Below are positions 38,255-47,300 of a stretch of DNA of 64,000 nucleotides, one piece after another; positions within the stretch are counted from its first letter, which is position 1, and each line of letters opens with the position of its first letter. The stretch is from Lineus longissimus (lineage: Eukaryota; Nemertea; Pilidiophora; Heteronemertea; Lineidae), in contig NC_088312.1 of the NCBI RefSeq assembly GCF_910592395.1, positions 11,036,001-11,100,000 on the forward strand. Reading direction: 5' to 3'. The notes beneath the pieces were generated by a model. It was given only the letters and a program-made list of their open reading frames with translations. It did not search any database and had not been told where the DNA came from. The position numbers and the translations under genes are program-made.

Positions 38255-38575
38255 TCATAAGATCAGATTTTCAGATTTTTGTTTAGTTTTTTTATGTAAA
38301 GTAGGTGACTCCTCAATACTCGCAGAAGTAGGTGATGAATTTTTGGAATAGAACCAAACAAAACCTGCTAAGGTGATTCCACTTATCAATATTAAAGGAT
38401 AGTAGTTTGTAGACAAATAATAACTTTGCTTAATGTCATCATCTGTTTTACTTTTTTTCTTATTTTTGTTCATCTGGCCTAATTTTTTACCCCATTCAAC
38501 CCTTTTAGGATTCTTTGGCTTTTCTGTTGTTGTAATTTCTTTTTCTTGTTGAGTGTTATCTTTTTCTCCGTTCAT
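38255..38575 (-). CDS. single-pass Polinton membrane protein (106 aa)
   Basis: Hydrophilic, Lys/Glu/Thr-rich N-terminus with NPKRVEWGKKLGQMNKNKKK (a 'P+RV..GKKL...N' motif I recall from Polinton membrane proteins), one membrane helix (YYPLILISGITLAGFVWFYS, residues about 58-77) and a basic tail. Leader AAAATAAACAGAT then ATG, almost identical to the ATPase gene leader (AAAATAAACAGGT then ATG). This is a second leader type with a 6-base gap between ATAAA and ATG. Confidence 0.7.
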   Translation of the reverse strand: MNGEKDNTQQEKEITTTEKPKNPKRVEWGKKLGQMNKNKKKSKTDDDIKQSYYLSTNYYPLILISGITLAGFVWFYSKNSSPTSASIEESPTLHKKTKQKSENLIL

Positions 38576-38589
38576 ATCTGTTTATTTTA

Positions 38590-38967
38590 TGAAAAATATT
38601 AAAGTCATTATTAGCGACTATTAAAGTCATTATTAAAGTCATTATTAGCGACTATTAAAGTCATTATTAAAGTCATTATTAGAGACTATTAAAGTCATTA
38701 TTAGAGACTATTAAAGTCATTATTAAAGTCATTATTAGCGACTATTAAATTCATTATTAAAGTCATTATTAGCGACTATTAAAGTCTGATGATTTATGAC
38801 TAGGTTTTGATGATTTATGACTAGGTTTTGATGATTTATGACTAGGTTTTGATGATTTATGACTAGGTTTTGATGATTTATGACTAGGTTTTGATGATTT
38901 ATGACTAGGTTTTGATGATTTATGACTAGGTTTTGATGATTTATGACTAGGTTTTGATGATTTCAAG
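38590..38967. repeat. two adjoining tandem arrays in the Polinton
   Basis: 38590-38785: about nine interleaved units of ATTAAAGTCATTATTAGCGA or its shortened form ATTAAAGTCATT. 38786-38965: about eight copies of a 21-bp unit (TGATGATTTATGACTAGGTT). The second array is open on the minus strand as a SSKPSHK heptapeptide repeat, but it has only a TTG codon and an upstream stop. I therefore treat it as non-coding. The whole 38576-39065 gap is otherwise AT-rich and empty. Confidence 0.85.
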
Positions 38968-39065
38968 CGTGATGATGATTGATTTCAAGCGTGGTGTTGT
39001 ATTTTTAAAAAATTAAATTGACCATAATCTTAGATTTTATAAAGTCAGTGAGGACTCTATAAAAT

Positions 39066-39509
39066 TTAAGTCTCTTCCTCGCATGTGTCCTCTGCTAATT
39101 CTGATTTTTCACGCGTCATTGCAGTTTCAGCCGTATTGACTACAATTGTACCTGCAGCTAAAAGTGTTGGATTCATATATTGACCCAGTTGTTTCTTTAT
39201 TTCATGGTTTACTATGATATTGTCATTTAATTTTTCATGTAATTTTTTTTGATCCAAATTTGGAAATACAATTTTTACTGCTTGAGTATAACCAAATAAT
39301 AAATTAGAGACTAAATCATCAGCAATCTGAGTATTATATTTGATGTTATACTCATTATGTAATTTTTCAATATTTTTTTGTGAAGCTTTTTTAATCGTAG
39401 CCTCAGATGATTTTATTCCTAGTTTATTTAGTAATCCTGATTGATAGTGTGAAAGTAATTCACTTCGCATGTCACTCTCGCTTCGCTCGTCAACATCATT
39501 GTCATTCAT
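39066..39509 (-). CDS. Polinton protein of unknown function (147 aa)
   Basis: Acidic N-terminus, then helices (LLSHYQSGLLNKLGI, IEKLHNEYNIKYNTQIADDL). A segment LFGYTQAVKIVFPNLDQKKL, a moderately hydrophobic alanine-rich stretch (PTLLAAGTIVVNTAETAM) and an acidic C-terminus follow. No catalytic motif is seen, and the adenovirus-like protease pattern is absent. Leader TTTGTAATAAATAA then ATG, the same as the 410-aa gene's. Confidence 0.6.
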   Translation of the reverse strand: MNDNDVDERSESDMRSELLSHYQSGLLNKLGIKSSEATIKKASQKNIEKLHNEYNIKYNTQIADDLVSNLLFGYTQAVKIVFPNLDQKKLHEKLNDNIIVNHEIKKQLGQYMNPTLLAAGTIVVNTAETAMTREKSELAEDTCEEET

Positions 39510-39545
39510 TTATTTATTACAAATTTTTTACTTAATATGCTAAGC

Positions 39546-40163
39546 TTACGCTCGTAAAAAGTAATCAAAAGGCATCTTTCTGCGCAGTATAAGCTTCTTT
39601 CCTGCATCAATCTGCATCAGAACTGTGTCTTTTTCGCTTTGTGGAATACAGCGATTTTCTTTGAAAATTTGATCCATAGATAATTGATCATTCATTGTAT
39701 GAATCACCATGTGTTTACAATTTTCTCTAAAATCTTTTACAACTGCATTATATTTTTGTGTCAAAAGCCACACAGAAATGCCATAATGTCTTCCTGAGAA
39801 AGCTAGTTCAGTCAATTTTGTACACTTATTCTTTGATTCCCACAAATTAGCACAATCATCAATGATAAATAATGTTTGATGATCTTGACTTTTTAAATTT
39901 TCAATCGCATCTTCTAAGCATATATTTAAATCTGTAAGTACTAATTTTGGAGGATAAATGTGTATATTTTTGTCTTGTGTAATCCATGCTCTATCTTGGT
40001 AAGTTTTATTCATGTCAATCGTAGGACAAAATATCACAATGTCATCAAATTCTTTACGAAATTCTTTTTCAAGTAAATCCAGTATAAAGTAGGTCTTGCC
40101 ACAGTCTGTCATTCCGACAATTAACATATTGAACGGTGGATCACAGTAAAATTCACTCGTCAT
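39546..40163 (-). CDS. genome-packaging ATPase (FtsK/HerA, A32-like)
   Basis: 205 aa. Walker A GMTDCGKTY (residues about 17-25), Walker B TLFIIDDC (about 95-102) and the following SGRHYGISVWLLTQKY motif, which in this family carries the arginine finger and sensor residue. The order and length match Polinton packaging ATPases. It is expected to pump element DNA into a preformed capsid. Leader AAAATAAACAGGT then ATG. It lies between the 147-aa gene and the major capsid gene. Confidence 0.9.
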   Translation of the reverse strand: MTSEFYCDPPFNMLIVGMTDCGKTYFILDLLEKEFRKEFDDIVIFCPTIDMNKTYQDRAWITQDKNIHIYPPKLVLTDLNICLEDAIENLKSQDHQTLFIIDDCANLWESKNKCTKLTELAFSGRHYGISVWLLTQKYNAVVKDFRENCKHMVIHTMNDQLSMDQIFKENRCIPQSEKDTVLMQIDAGKKLILRRKMPFDYFLRA

Positions 40164-40199
40164 ACCTGTTTATTTTTAACATTTTGAAGAATATACTCG

Positions 40200-40248
40200 G
40201 TTGTCAAATTTGACAACTGAGAGAAAGTTATTCATCAAATTTGATGAA
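40200..40248. terminator. twin palindromes between ATPase and major capsid genes
   Basis: GTTGTCAAATTTGACAAC (40200-40217) and TTCATCAAATTTGATGAA (40231-40248) are both perfect palindromes with a CAAATTTG core. They lie 3' of the capsid stop (40282) and 5' of the ATPase ATG (40163). Termination or RNA 3'-end formation is the likely role (inference). Confidence 0.6.
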
Positions 40249-40281
40249 AAGAAAGTCAGCATATGCGAAATATTTTTGTGG

Positions 40282-41496
40282 TTAGTGTACAATGCCCTTT
40301 ACTCGTTTATTCTCAAGCCCTACTAATCCATCAGCTACAATATAGACTAGCATGTCATATTCTGTTTCAGTACTTCTGGTAAGTTCAAGTTGTAAACCAT
40401 GTTTAATATTGCTCATGGCAGTTCCAGATCCATGTAAATAGTTGTCCTCTGTACTTCTCAGATCAATCCACAGAGCATATTTATGATTTTCATAGAATTT
40501 CTCAACATCCATCATGCAGTCTTCAGTTTGCTTAAGATCTTCTGACATATAAAGTCGTTTGACTTCATCAAATTGATTATAGGCTTTCATTCCTGACTTG
40601 TATATACAGTGAGAAATTCCTTCTGAAGTAATGGTCACATTAGTGATGTCTGGATTTTGAAAACTTGTATTTTCGGCATCATACTCAGCGTAATTTTTCT
40701 GGAAAAATATCAGAATACCCTTTGTAGAAGCGCGATTGACATCTACATTGATATTCATTCGTTTATTCTTTCCAATTGAATCTGTCCTCAAAAGATGCAC
40801 GTCTTCATATCTAAATCTAGTATCAGCATAAATTGCTTCGATTTCCTCACTAAGTTCTGTGGAAAAGACTGTTTCATACTCAAGTTGAATATCTTTCACA
40901 GCATATGTTTTTGACGTTGCAGTTCCTGTCACAACATATTTTGCATCATTGAATTTGATGTTATATTCAATGGATTCTAAAATAGCTGATGGGTAAAAAG
41001 GTAGATGATCATCAAATATTTCTGACTCAATAGGAATACAATATCTGTCACCAAATGCTGTTTTAATAGCATCTTTTCGTTGCTCCTTGTCAATACCTTG
41101 CTGAACACGATTTTTCCTCTGCTTGTCTGTCAACCAAAAGTCCTTGAACGTATTATAAATATAGGCTTTGTCAACTTCACTCATTGTTTTTCCACCAAAT
41201 TTAGTTGTAATTCTTTCTACAATATTTCGACCTACATTGGACACAAATCCAGCTGCTGCAGCATTGGCTGCATTACTTGCTTTTGATGAGGTAGACAACT
41301 TAAATGTAAGTTTCAAACTTATAGGAACAATCACTTGTCCTTTTTCAAGCTGAGGAATTTTCACATAAAGTGTTTCTCCAGGATTCACAGAATTAGGATT
41401 ATGAGTAATGACTTCATAATTTCTTTTAGCTTTGAGCCCCTTGGCTATTTTGTTTGATCTATAAGGATCAAGATATTTACCAAACGATGTGTCCAT
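40282..41496 (-). CDS. major capsid protein (double jelly roll)
   Basis: 404 aa. Starts MDTSFGKYLDPYRSNKIAKG; 'NPGETLYVKIP', 'VERITTKFGGKTMSEVDKAY' and 'YNTFKDFWLT' with the 'HLPFYPSAILESIEYNIKF' block are the pattern I recall for Polinton/adintovirus major capsid proteins. Strand-rich throughout with no signal peptide. In the double jelly-roll family, trimers form the hexagonal faces of the particle. It is probably strongly expressed: its leader (AAAATTTTACTATAAATAA then ATG) is the cleanest in the element. It shares a 90-bp spacer with the divergent 119-aa gene. Confidence 0.85.
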   Translation of the reverse strand: MDTSFGKYLDPYRSNKIAKGLKAKRNYEVITHNPNSVNPGETLYVKIPQLEKGQVIVPISLKLTFKLSTSSKASNAANAAAAGFVSNVGRNIVERITTKFGGKTMSEVDKAYIYNTFKDFWLTDKQRKNRVQQGIDKEQRKDAIKTAFGDRYCIPIESEIFDDHLPFYPSAILESIEYNIKFNDAKYVVTGTATSKTYAVKDIQLEYETVFSTELSEEIEAIYADTRFRYEDVHLLRTDSIGKNKRMNINVDVNRASTKGILIFFQKNYAEYDAENTSFQNPDITNVTITSEGISHCIYKSGMKAYNQFDEVKRLYMSEDLKQTEDCMMDVEKFYENHKYALWIDLRSTEDNYLHGSGTAMSNIKHGLQLELTRSTETEYDMLVYIVADGLVGLENKRVKGIVH

Positions 41497-41586
41497 TTAT
41501 TTATAGTAAAATTTTTTTTAAAAAAATCAATGTGCCAAAAATGGCACATTCACATATTGAACAAGAAGAAAATTTTTATAAAATAA
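41497..41586. promoter_or_regulatory. bidirectional promoter between major capsid and 119-aa genes
   Basis: Ninety bases with TATAAATAA touching the minus-strand ATG and TTTTTATAAAATAA touching the plus-strand ATG. A central palindrome ATGTGCCAAAAATGGCACAT is at 41530-41549. About 70 bp (41516-41586) recur inverted at 37842-37912 upstream of the 131-aa gene. Confidence 0.6.
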
Positions 41587-41946
41587 ATGAGTAATTTATA
41601 TTCTAACTTTGATCAAATTCAAGACATTCAAGACAAGTTCAATGCAGACATCCTCAAGGTTAAAGATAGATTTAATTTGTGGGATTATGAGATTGACAAA
41701 GTACTAGTTGAAATTAAAGAAGAGATCCTCAAGGTTAAAAACAGTTCGTGGGGTGCAGACGTTATAACAGCGAGTAAAGTCAATACTAAAGTGGATCAAC
41801 TTGAGATATCAGTGAATGACTCCTTCATCAAATTAGAAACATGGTGGGCTATCGTTGGAACTTATTTAGACTATATGTTGACCCGTAGAAGATGGAAAAA
41901 TGTACCCAAGGAGCTGAAAGAACTTCCTTCATTGCAAATTGAGTAA
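41587..41946 (+). CDS. small coiled-coil Polinton protein (119 aa), plus strand
   Basis: Mostly helical: FDQIQDIQDKFNADILKVKD, then DKVLVEIKEEILKVKN. A serine/threonine-richer middle and the C-terminal LETWWAIVGTYLDYMLTRRR follow. There are no cysteines and no membrane segment. Function unknown. It diverges from the major capsid gene and converges with the integrase; both stop codons lie in one 17-bp stem (41942-41983). Codon use is like its neighbours. Confidence 0.65.
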   Translation: MSNLYSNFDQIQDIQDKFNADILKVKDRFNLWDYEIDKVLVEIKEEILKVKNSSWGADVITASKVNTKVDQLEISVNDSFIKLETWWAIVGTYLDYMLTRRRWKNVPKELKELPSLQIE

Positions 41947-41983
41947 CATGTTTATAATTTGAAGACATTATAAACATGTTACT
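41942..41983. terminator. 17-bp perfect stem containing two convergent stop codons
   Basis: AGTAACATGTTTATAAT pairs exactly with ATTATAAACATGTTACT across an 8-base loop. The TAA of the 119-aa gene (41944-41946) is in one arm and the TAA of the integrase (41979-41981) is in the other. Probable bidirectional terminator/3'-end signal. Confidence 0.75.
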
Positions 41984-42986
41984 TCTTTCTCAACCGTGAG
42001 TCAATACTATTTTTAGGATCTAAGCCTTCTTTATGTTTAATTGTTGACTCAATTTTAGCTTCTTTTTCAACGCGATCAATCTCTGAAGAATCAGCTTCTT
42101 CATCAATTGTAGCTAGCACTTGCTGCAAAGCATCAAGTCTAACTCTTTCATCATTATTTAAGATAGCATGAACACCTTCAATATGTTTGATAGTGTAAGT
42201 TCTATTGCTCCAAATCTGTTTGTAACCCTTTGTAAATAGTGGTCTCTTCAATTTTTTTCTAACTAATTCTCCAATGTTAAACTTATGTACAACGGGCATA
42301 GATTTTTCTGCATTTAATTCAACTAATTCAGTAGCATGAAGGTTAGCTTCATTTGGACTATAGTCTAAAATGCCAGAATGAGGTCTTTCATTGTATGCAC
42401 TAATGTAATCTTGCAATGTATCAACCCATTTGACTGTATTTTTCTCTGTGAAATCTTTGAAGACCATTTCTTTAATAGTTCTAGATAGTCTATCAATTAA
42501 GCCTAATGCATGATGATCACCAATATCCACTGTTCCATGTCTAATGTTTAACTCTTTGAATAAATCTTGTAGTGGTTTGTTTAAAAATTCATTGCCTGAA
42601 TCTGTAATAATAAGTGTAATACTAGAAGTATCATTATAAATTTTTTCAAAGCCATTTTTCACTTCAAACTTAGTTTTATTTTTTAATGCTTCAGCATAAG
42701 CTTTTCTTGTAAATGTATCAATAGCAAGTAAAATCCATTTATACCCTTTATTTTGTCTTGAGTAATTACTCATGTCCAACAAATCCATGAACCAAAGAGC
42801 ATTTTCACGATAAGCTATAATGTGACCTTGGATTTTTTTAAACTGCTTTTTGTGAAGCTGATAGCTTTTCTGAGATTTTACAAATTGATCAATGTCATCA
42901 AATTTTATACTAGGATCCTTCTTTTTCATGATTTTATAAAATTTTAAAGCAGAAGGATATTTGTACCTTGCATATGCTTCTTGCAT
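41979..42986 (-). CDS. retroviral-type integrase of the Polinton
   Basis: 335 aa. The rve core carries WFMDLLD (first catalytic Asp, about residue 70) and LIITDSGNEF (second Asp, about 130). The third position reads HHALGLIDRLSRTIKEM, where the usual 'VER'-type Glu is Asp, so the triad looks like DDD. A C-terminal domain with RPLFTKGYKQIWSNRTYTI and VRLDALQQVLA fits the SH3/chromo-like tail of Polinton integrases. The N-terminal zinc-binding HHCC module is weak or absent, as in related elements. It would insert the element via the terminal repeats. Leader CTTTAAAATAA then ATG. Confidence 0.9.
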   Translation of the reverse strand: MQEAYARYKYPSALKFYKIMKKKDPSIKFDDIDQFVKSQKSYQLHKKQFKKIQGHIIAYRENALWFMDLLDMSNYSRQNKGYKWILLAIDTFTRKAYAEALKNKTKFEVKNGFEKIYNDTSSITLIITDSGNEFLNKPLQDLFKELNIRHGTVDIGDHHALGLIDRLSRTIKEMVFKDFTEKNTVKWVDTLQDYISAYNERPHSGILDYSPNEANLHATELVELNAEKSMPVVHKFNIGELVRKKLKRPLFTKGYKQIWSNRTYTIKHIEGVHAILNNDERVRLDALQQVLATIDEEADSSEIDRVEKEAKIESTIKHKEGLDPKNSIDSRLRKK

Positions 42987-42991
42987 TTATT

Positions 42992-44224
42992 TTAAAGAAT
43001 AGTTTGAACAAAAAATCCAACAACAATTAACCCTATTGTAAAAGGTAAATGACTCGCTTCGCTCGTTTCATTCATCAAATTTGATGAATTAGTTTGAAGT
43101 TGTTCAGTCTTCAAATTTGAAGACTGAGTCACTTGTCGCTTTTTTCTGACATTGATATGTGAATTGATGCCAAACGTTGTATTTTCTGTAGCGGTTAACA
43201 GAGAGTTATTATACCCTTCAATGATGCCAATATGTAATCGCATATGACTAGGAACAAGTTGTAATCCTAAACCTACGGCAAAATCTAATCGTGAACCTGC
43301 TTTTTCTAAAGCATAGGCATACGCTTGTTTTGAGTGAATGAGTATACTCGCTGACTGAAATGTTTTGATGGAATCGACTAACGTTTGACCTTGAATAGCA
43401 TCTTCCACTAAGATGCTAAATTGTTTCTGTGTGTCCAATGAATCAAGAATATCCTGTCGAATCATGGTTTGTGAACCTAGAATACAATAAACATAGGTTC
43501 GAATGGATTCATTGATTCTACTCATGCCCGCTTTAGTCAATCCTTGACTGTCTAGGACGATAAAATTTGTCCAATCGTCTGAGTAAATGAACGATAATGT
43601 ATCAATATAAAGTCTATGATGGTCTGCATAGACATATCCTTTTTTGTCTGCATTAAATGGAAACTTACTAGGATCATTCAAATAATAGTTGCCATTGTCC
43701 ATGACAATGTCTAGCGCTTGTATTTTCCCTTTGTGAAAATAGTTGAAGTCAACAGAGCCAAATTCAAGCTTTAAATTTTCATAGGCTTGTTGACTAAAAG
43801 GATTTTTTGATGGATTAAAGTCAGGATTTCCTGGTAATGGAATTTTTAGCTGGTGTAATATCTTTCTGATGGTAAAATAGACATGAAATCTAAAAATACT
43901 TTGTACTAAAGGATCAGCATGATTAATATGATTATGCCAGCTTACACCTGAACCTGATGTCGCACAATAGAGTGCAAATTTAAATTGGTTTTCCCAGTTA
44001 TCCATGGTTGCATTTTTAATATACTCTTTCACTTGAGCATAGGTGGTAAATTGTTGTGGAGTCGCCTTATCTGGGAAAATATCAATTGTATTGAAGTAAA
44101 AAAATTCAGTTGGCGTGACATAAATTTTTTGATGGATGAAAGGACTCTTTTTTAAAGAGTTATTCTTATACTTGAGAGGATAGCTGACATTAGGTTTAAA
44201 TTGTAGATATGAAGGAAATGTCAT
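42992..44224 (-). CDS. conserved Polinton protein with C-terminal membrane anchor (410 aa)
   Basis: The 'FKFALYCATSGSGVSWHNHI', 'PLVQSIFRFHVYFTIRKIL' and 'LPGNPDFN' blocks resemble a protein conserved across many Polintons/adintoviruses whose function I do not know. The last 20 residues are hydrophobic (LPFTIGLIVVGFFVQTI), a tail anchor. Just before them the coding DNA contains two perfect CAAATTTG palindromes (43070-43089, 43104-43127), encoding Ser-Asn-Leu repeats. Leader TTTGTAATAAATAA then ATG. The stop is 5 bases before the integrase ATG. Confidence 0.7.
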   Translation of the reverse strand: MTFPSYLQFKPNVSYPLKYKNNSLKKSPFIHQKIYVTPTEFFYFNTIDIFPDKATPQQFTTYAQVKEYIKNATMDNWENQFKFALYCATSGSGVSWHNHINHADPLVQSIFRFHVYFTIRKILHQLKIPLPGNPDFNPSKNPFSQQAYENLKLEFGSVDFNYFHKGKIQALDIVMDNGNYYLNDPSKFPFNADKKGYVYADHHRLYIDTLSFIYSDDWTNFIVLDSQGLTKAGMSRINESIRTYVYCILGSQTMIRQDILDSLDTQKQFSILVEDAIQGQTLVDSIKTFQSASILIHSKQAYAYALEKAGSRLDFAVGLGLQLVPSHMRLHIGIIEGYNNSLLTATENTTFGINSHINVRKKRQVTQSSNLKTEQLQTNSSNLMNETSEASHLPFTIGLIVVGFFVQTIL

Positions 44225-44247
44225 TTATTTATTACAAATTTTAATCA

Positions 44248-44305
44248 AGGGCTAGCATTTTGCTAGCCCTGTTGCCATTAAGAGAGCTACCAAATTGGTA
44301 GCTCT
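44248..44305. terminator. twin hairpins 3' of the DNA polymerase gene
   Basis: AGGGCTAGCATTTTGCTAGC (44248-44270; 10-bp stem, 3-base loop) and AGAGCTACCAAATTGGTAGC (44283-44305; 11-bp stem, 1-base centre). They lie between the polB stop (44309) and the 410-aa gene ATG (44224). Confidence 0.65.
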
Positions 44306-44308
44306 TGT

Positions 44309-47300
44309 TTAATTTTTAAATCCAAGAGCTTTAGTGGAGATGCCATCGTCCAATATGGTACGTTTATCATCATTCGCGTTCAATGCTACTTTGGACACTC
44401 TTTCTGTGTAAATTTGATGATGTCTACTTCTAAAGACATTCATCTGTTTTTCAATTGGCATTTTTTCCAAGAGCACAGACTTGTAGTCTTCAAATGTAAT
44501 TTCATGGCTAACGACTTGTTTCTTCACACCTTTACACTTTTTGACTTCGGTGTCTTTGTCAGTTGTATAGGAATACAACTTAGAGCGCAAAGCGATGAAT
44601 TCAGTGATCACTTTGTCTGCTTCTTCATCCTTAAATTTTCCAATGACTTTCTTGTTCGTTTCATCAAACAGTGGATGATCTTTTGGGAAATTGGAAAAGT
44701 CATACAAGTCAGCATCTTGTTTCATGTCTTTGTAGATATCATCAGTTTCTACATGATAGACTAATGAGTCAGTATCAGTGTACAACAGTTGTGCTTTGTC
44801 ACCATACTTTTTCATCATATGATTATAGTGGAAATCATACATATGAATTTTTGAGAGGTCTAGAATGGCCTGTCCCATAAATATGGGTTTATTGAGATAC
44901 ACTTCTGATTTTTGAGACTCAACCATGATTAAGTCTTCTCCAAATATTTTACGAGATCTAAAATTATTCGAATTCACAAGCTTTCGATACTGATTGACAT
45001 TGGTAGCCAGCTTTATATTTTTTCTATCTCTGACTGATTCCATTGTCTTTCCAAAGCATGAATTGTTCATCAATTTGAAGAAGTCCTTTTCAAAGTCATT
45101 TTTAGCTTTGGCTCGTTGACTTGTGTTTAAGTCAATGTACTCTTTCAAAAAGTATGATTCTGTATAAGAAATTCCTCTATGAATCTTAGTCAATTTTAAA
45201 CCTTGACTCAAGTAGAATTTCAAAGCCTTGTGATGCACAATATATTTTCTCTTGTCCCTAAGATTAGGAATAAGCTTGTCATTTACATGTTCAGGTGCTA
45301 ATGGATAGGCATTGTGTAAGTCATGTAATTCTTGAGGATATTCTAAGTCTACTTCTAAATTACATGGTATGCTTTTCCACTTTAATAATTCTGATGGCGT
45401 CATCCATTTAAAATTAGAATGTGGTAATTTTTCACTCATCGCTATTCCATACAAATTATTCGCATCAAGATCGATGATATAACTTATAGGTTTTTCTGGA
45501 TCAAAATCTTTCAAACCAGGATTATTTGCTTTTGCATATCTGTGACTTGCTTGACAGATTCCTCCTCTAATGCCACATTCAAAGAAGATGTGCATGTCTA
45601 CATCTGTTAAAAGTTCAATTTTAACGCCAGTCTTTTTCAACATGGCTTGCCAAGACAATCCTGAGGCCGAATAAGACCAGACTGGATCTAAACTATAGAT
45701 GGGTATGCATGTCTGTCTGAAATTTTCTAAAATGTCTGCTAGTAGAAGAACATCAGTTTTGAGATACAGATTGTGATAATCTCTAAAGGTTTTGCAGCCA
45801 AATTTTTTCCACACATGTTGAGCGTGTAAGTAGTCCTCTTGTGAAATGTGTGTCGCATTCAATGTTGAGCTAAATGCTTCAATGGAAGGTAATTCTTTTT
45901 CTTCAAATTTATGGTGTGAGTCAACCCATTCATACGGATAGATTCCTTTTCTAGTGACTAGATCAAATTGTTCGTCTTTGAAAAAATGTGCAAGGTTTTT
46001 CTTTTCAGAATTAGGCAAATTCTTAGCTAAATTTGCTAGAGATGACTGCATGAGTCTATAGGAATCAAGAAATCTGATCGATAGAGTCTTATGCTCACCC
46101 ACCTGTAACTCCTTGCTGAATGAAATATAGTTTTCAGCATTTTTCGCGATGACATTCAATCTCCCTTTTAAATTTTTCACAAACAGATGGGCATCATAGC
46201 CTGACAAATTGTGAAAGTAAACTGGGATGAAATCAGGTGCTTGTAATTTTAAGTTACAATTATTACAGGCTGGTCCTCTGTATTTGCCTGTGAAATGATT
46301 GTGATCACGAACTTTATAATTTTTTTCTGTGAACATTTTGTACAAACATAACATGTTTTAGCTGTCTTGTGCTTCACCTGTTGTTCTTGAGTTAGGACTA
46401 ACATAGCTTTAGGTTTGAAATGCTTGTCATGAATATTATAGACAGCTTTTTCAATCTCTTCACAGAACCTTTCTCCGATATTTTCATTATCATCGTTGAC
46501 GCTAAATTCCATGAAAAGATTTTCAGCCTGAATTTGATGTTGGTCATAACAGACATAGAAACTGAATGAGTTAGGGATATGTTCTTGAATTTGAACAGTC
46601 TTTTCACCTAATTGTTTGTCAATCGTTTTCAATGATGATTCAAAGTCAGCGATGATCATAACAGGATGCTTTTGTTCGAATTTTTTATGAGTGAATTCCA
46701 GGATTTTTTCATGCTCCTTGGGCATGCTCACTCTCACACATTCAAACTGCTTACAGTTGTCACTATGTTGATTGTATCTTTCAGTTAGTAATAAGCTTGT
46801 TGATGCTGAAATAACTTTCATACATCTAAAGCATATTTTAACTTGTCCATCGTGTTTAGAATGTGAGGAGGAAACCAGTCTTGAGAAATTTTTGATCCAA
46901 GCATAGTGGTAGTTAGCATTGTCTTTCACATCTTCCACTTTTTCACCTTCTGGAACATCGTTCTCATCCTTATAGTATAGAAGATGAATCGTCTTGTCTT
47001 CTGCTAGAATTCTCTCAGATAGTCTCACTGGAGAAATTGGGTAAACTACACCATTCTCTTTCTGTTTTGGGATAAATGTAAATACATTGACTGCTAAATC
47101 AGGATTATTCTTCTCAAATTTCTCAATATTCTTGATTTTTACTGGATATTCTAGGTCTTTAAACATGGGGTCACATTCAGGTTTATTGTAATGTGACACT
47201 CTTTCTGTGTTCTTTGGGATATTGAATAATGCAGCTTCAACTGAGTATCTGAAGCATTTTTGATCAGAATTTTGCACATTGATGACTGCTCTTTTCTTCT

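Noticed and set aside
38590-38790. CRISPR-like array
   Set aside because: Units are directly adjacent or interleaved with no unique spacers; the host is an animal.
38769-38966. SSKPSHK heptapeptide repeat ORF in the Polinton
   Set aside because: No ATG, an in-frame stop just upstream, and the frame follows from the 21-bp tandem unit.
41587-41946. Whether the 119-aa plus-strand ORF is a shadow
   Set aside because: Rejected as shadow: nothing is coded opposite, it has its own ATAAAATAAATG leader and a terminator-like stem, so it is kept as a gene.
46340-46350. Programmed -1 frameshift in polB
   Set aside because: No convincing slippery heptamer in the right frame; an A-run indel is simpler.
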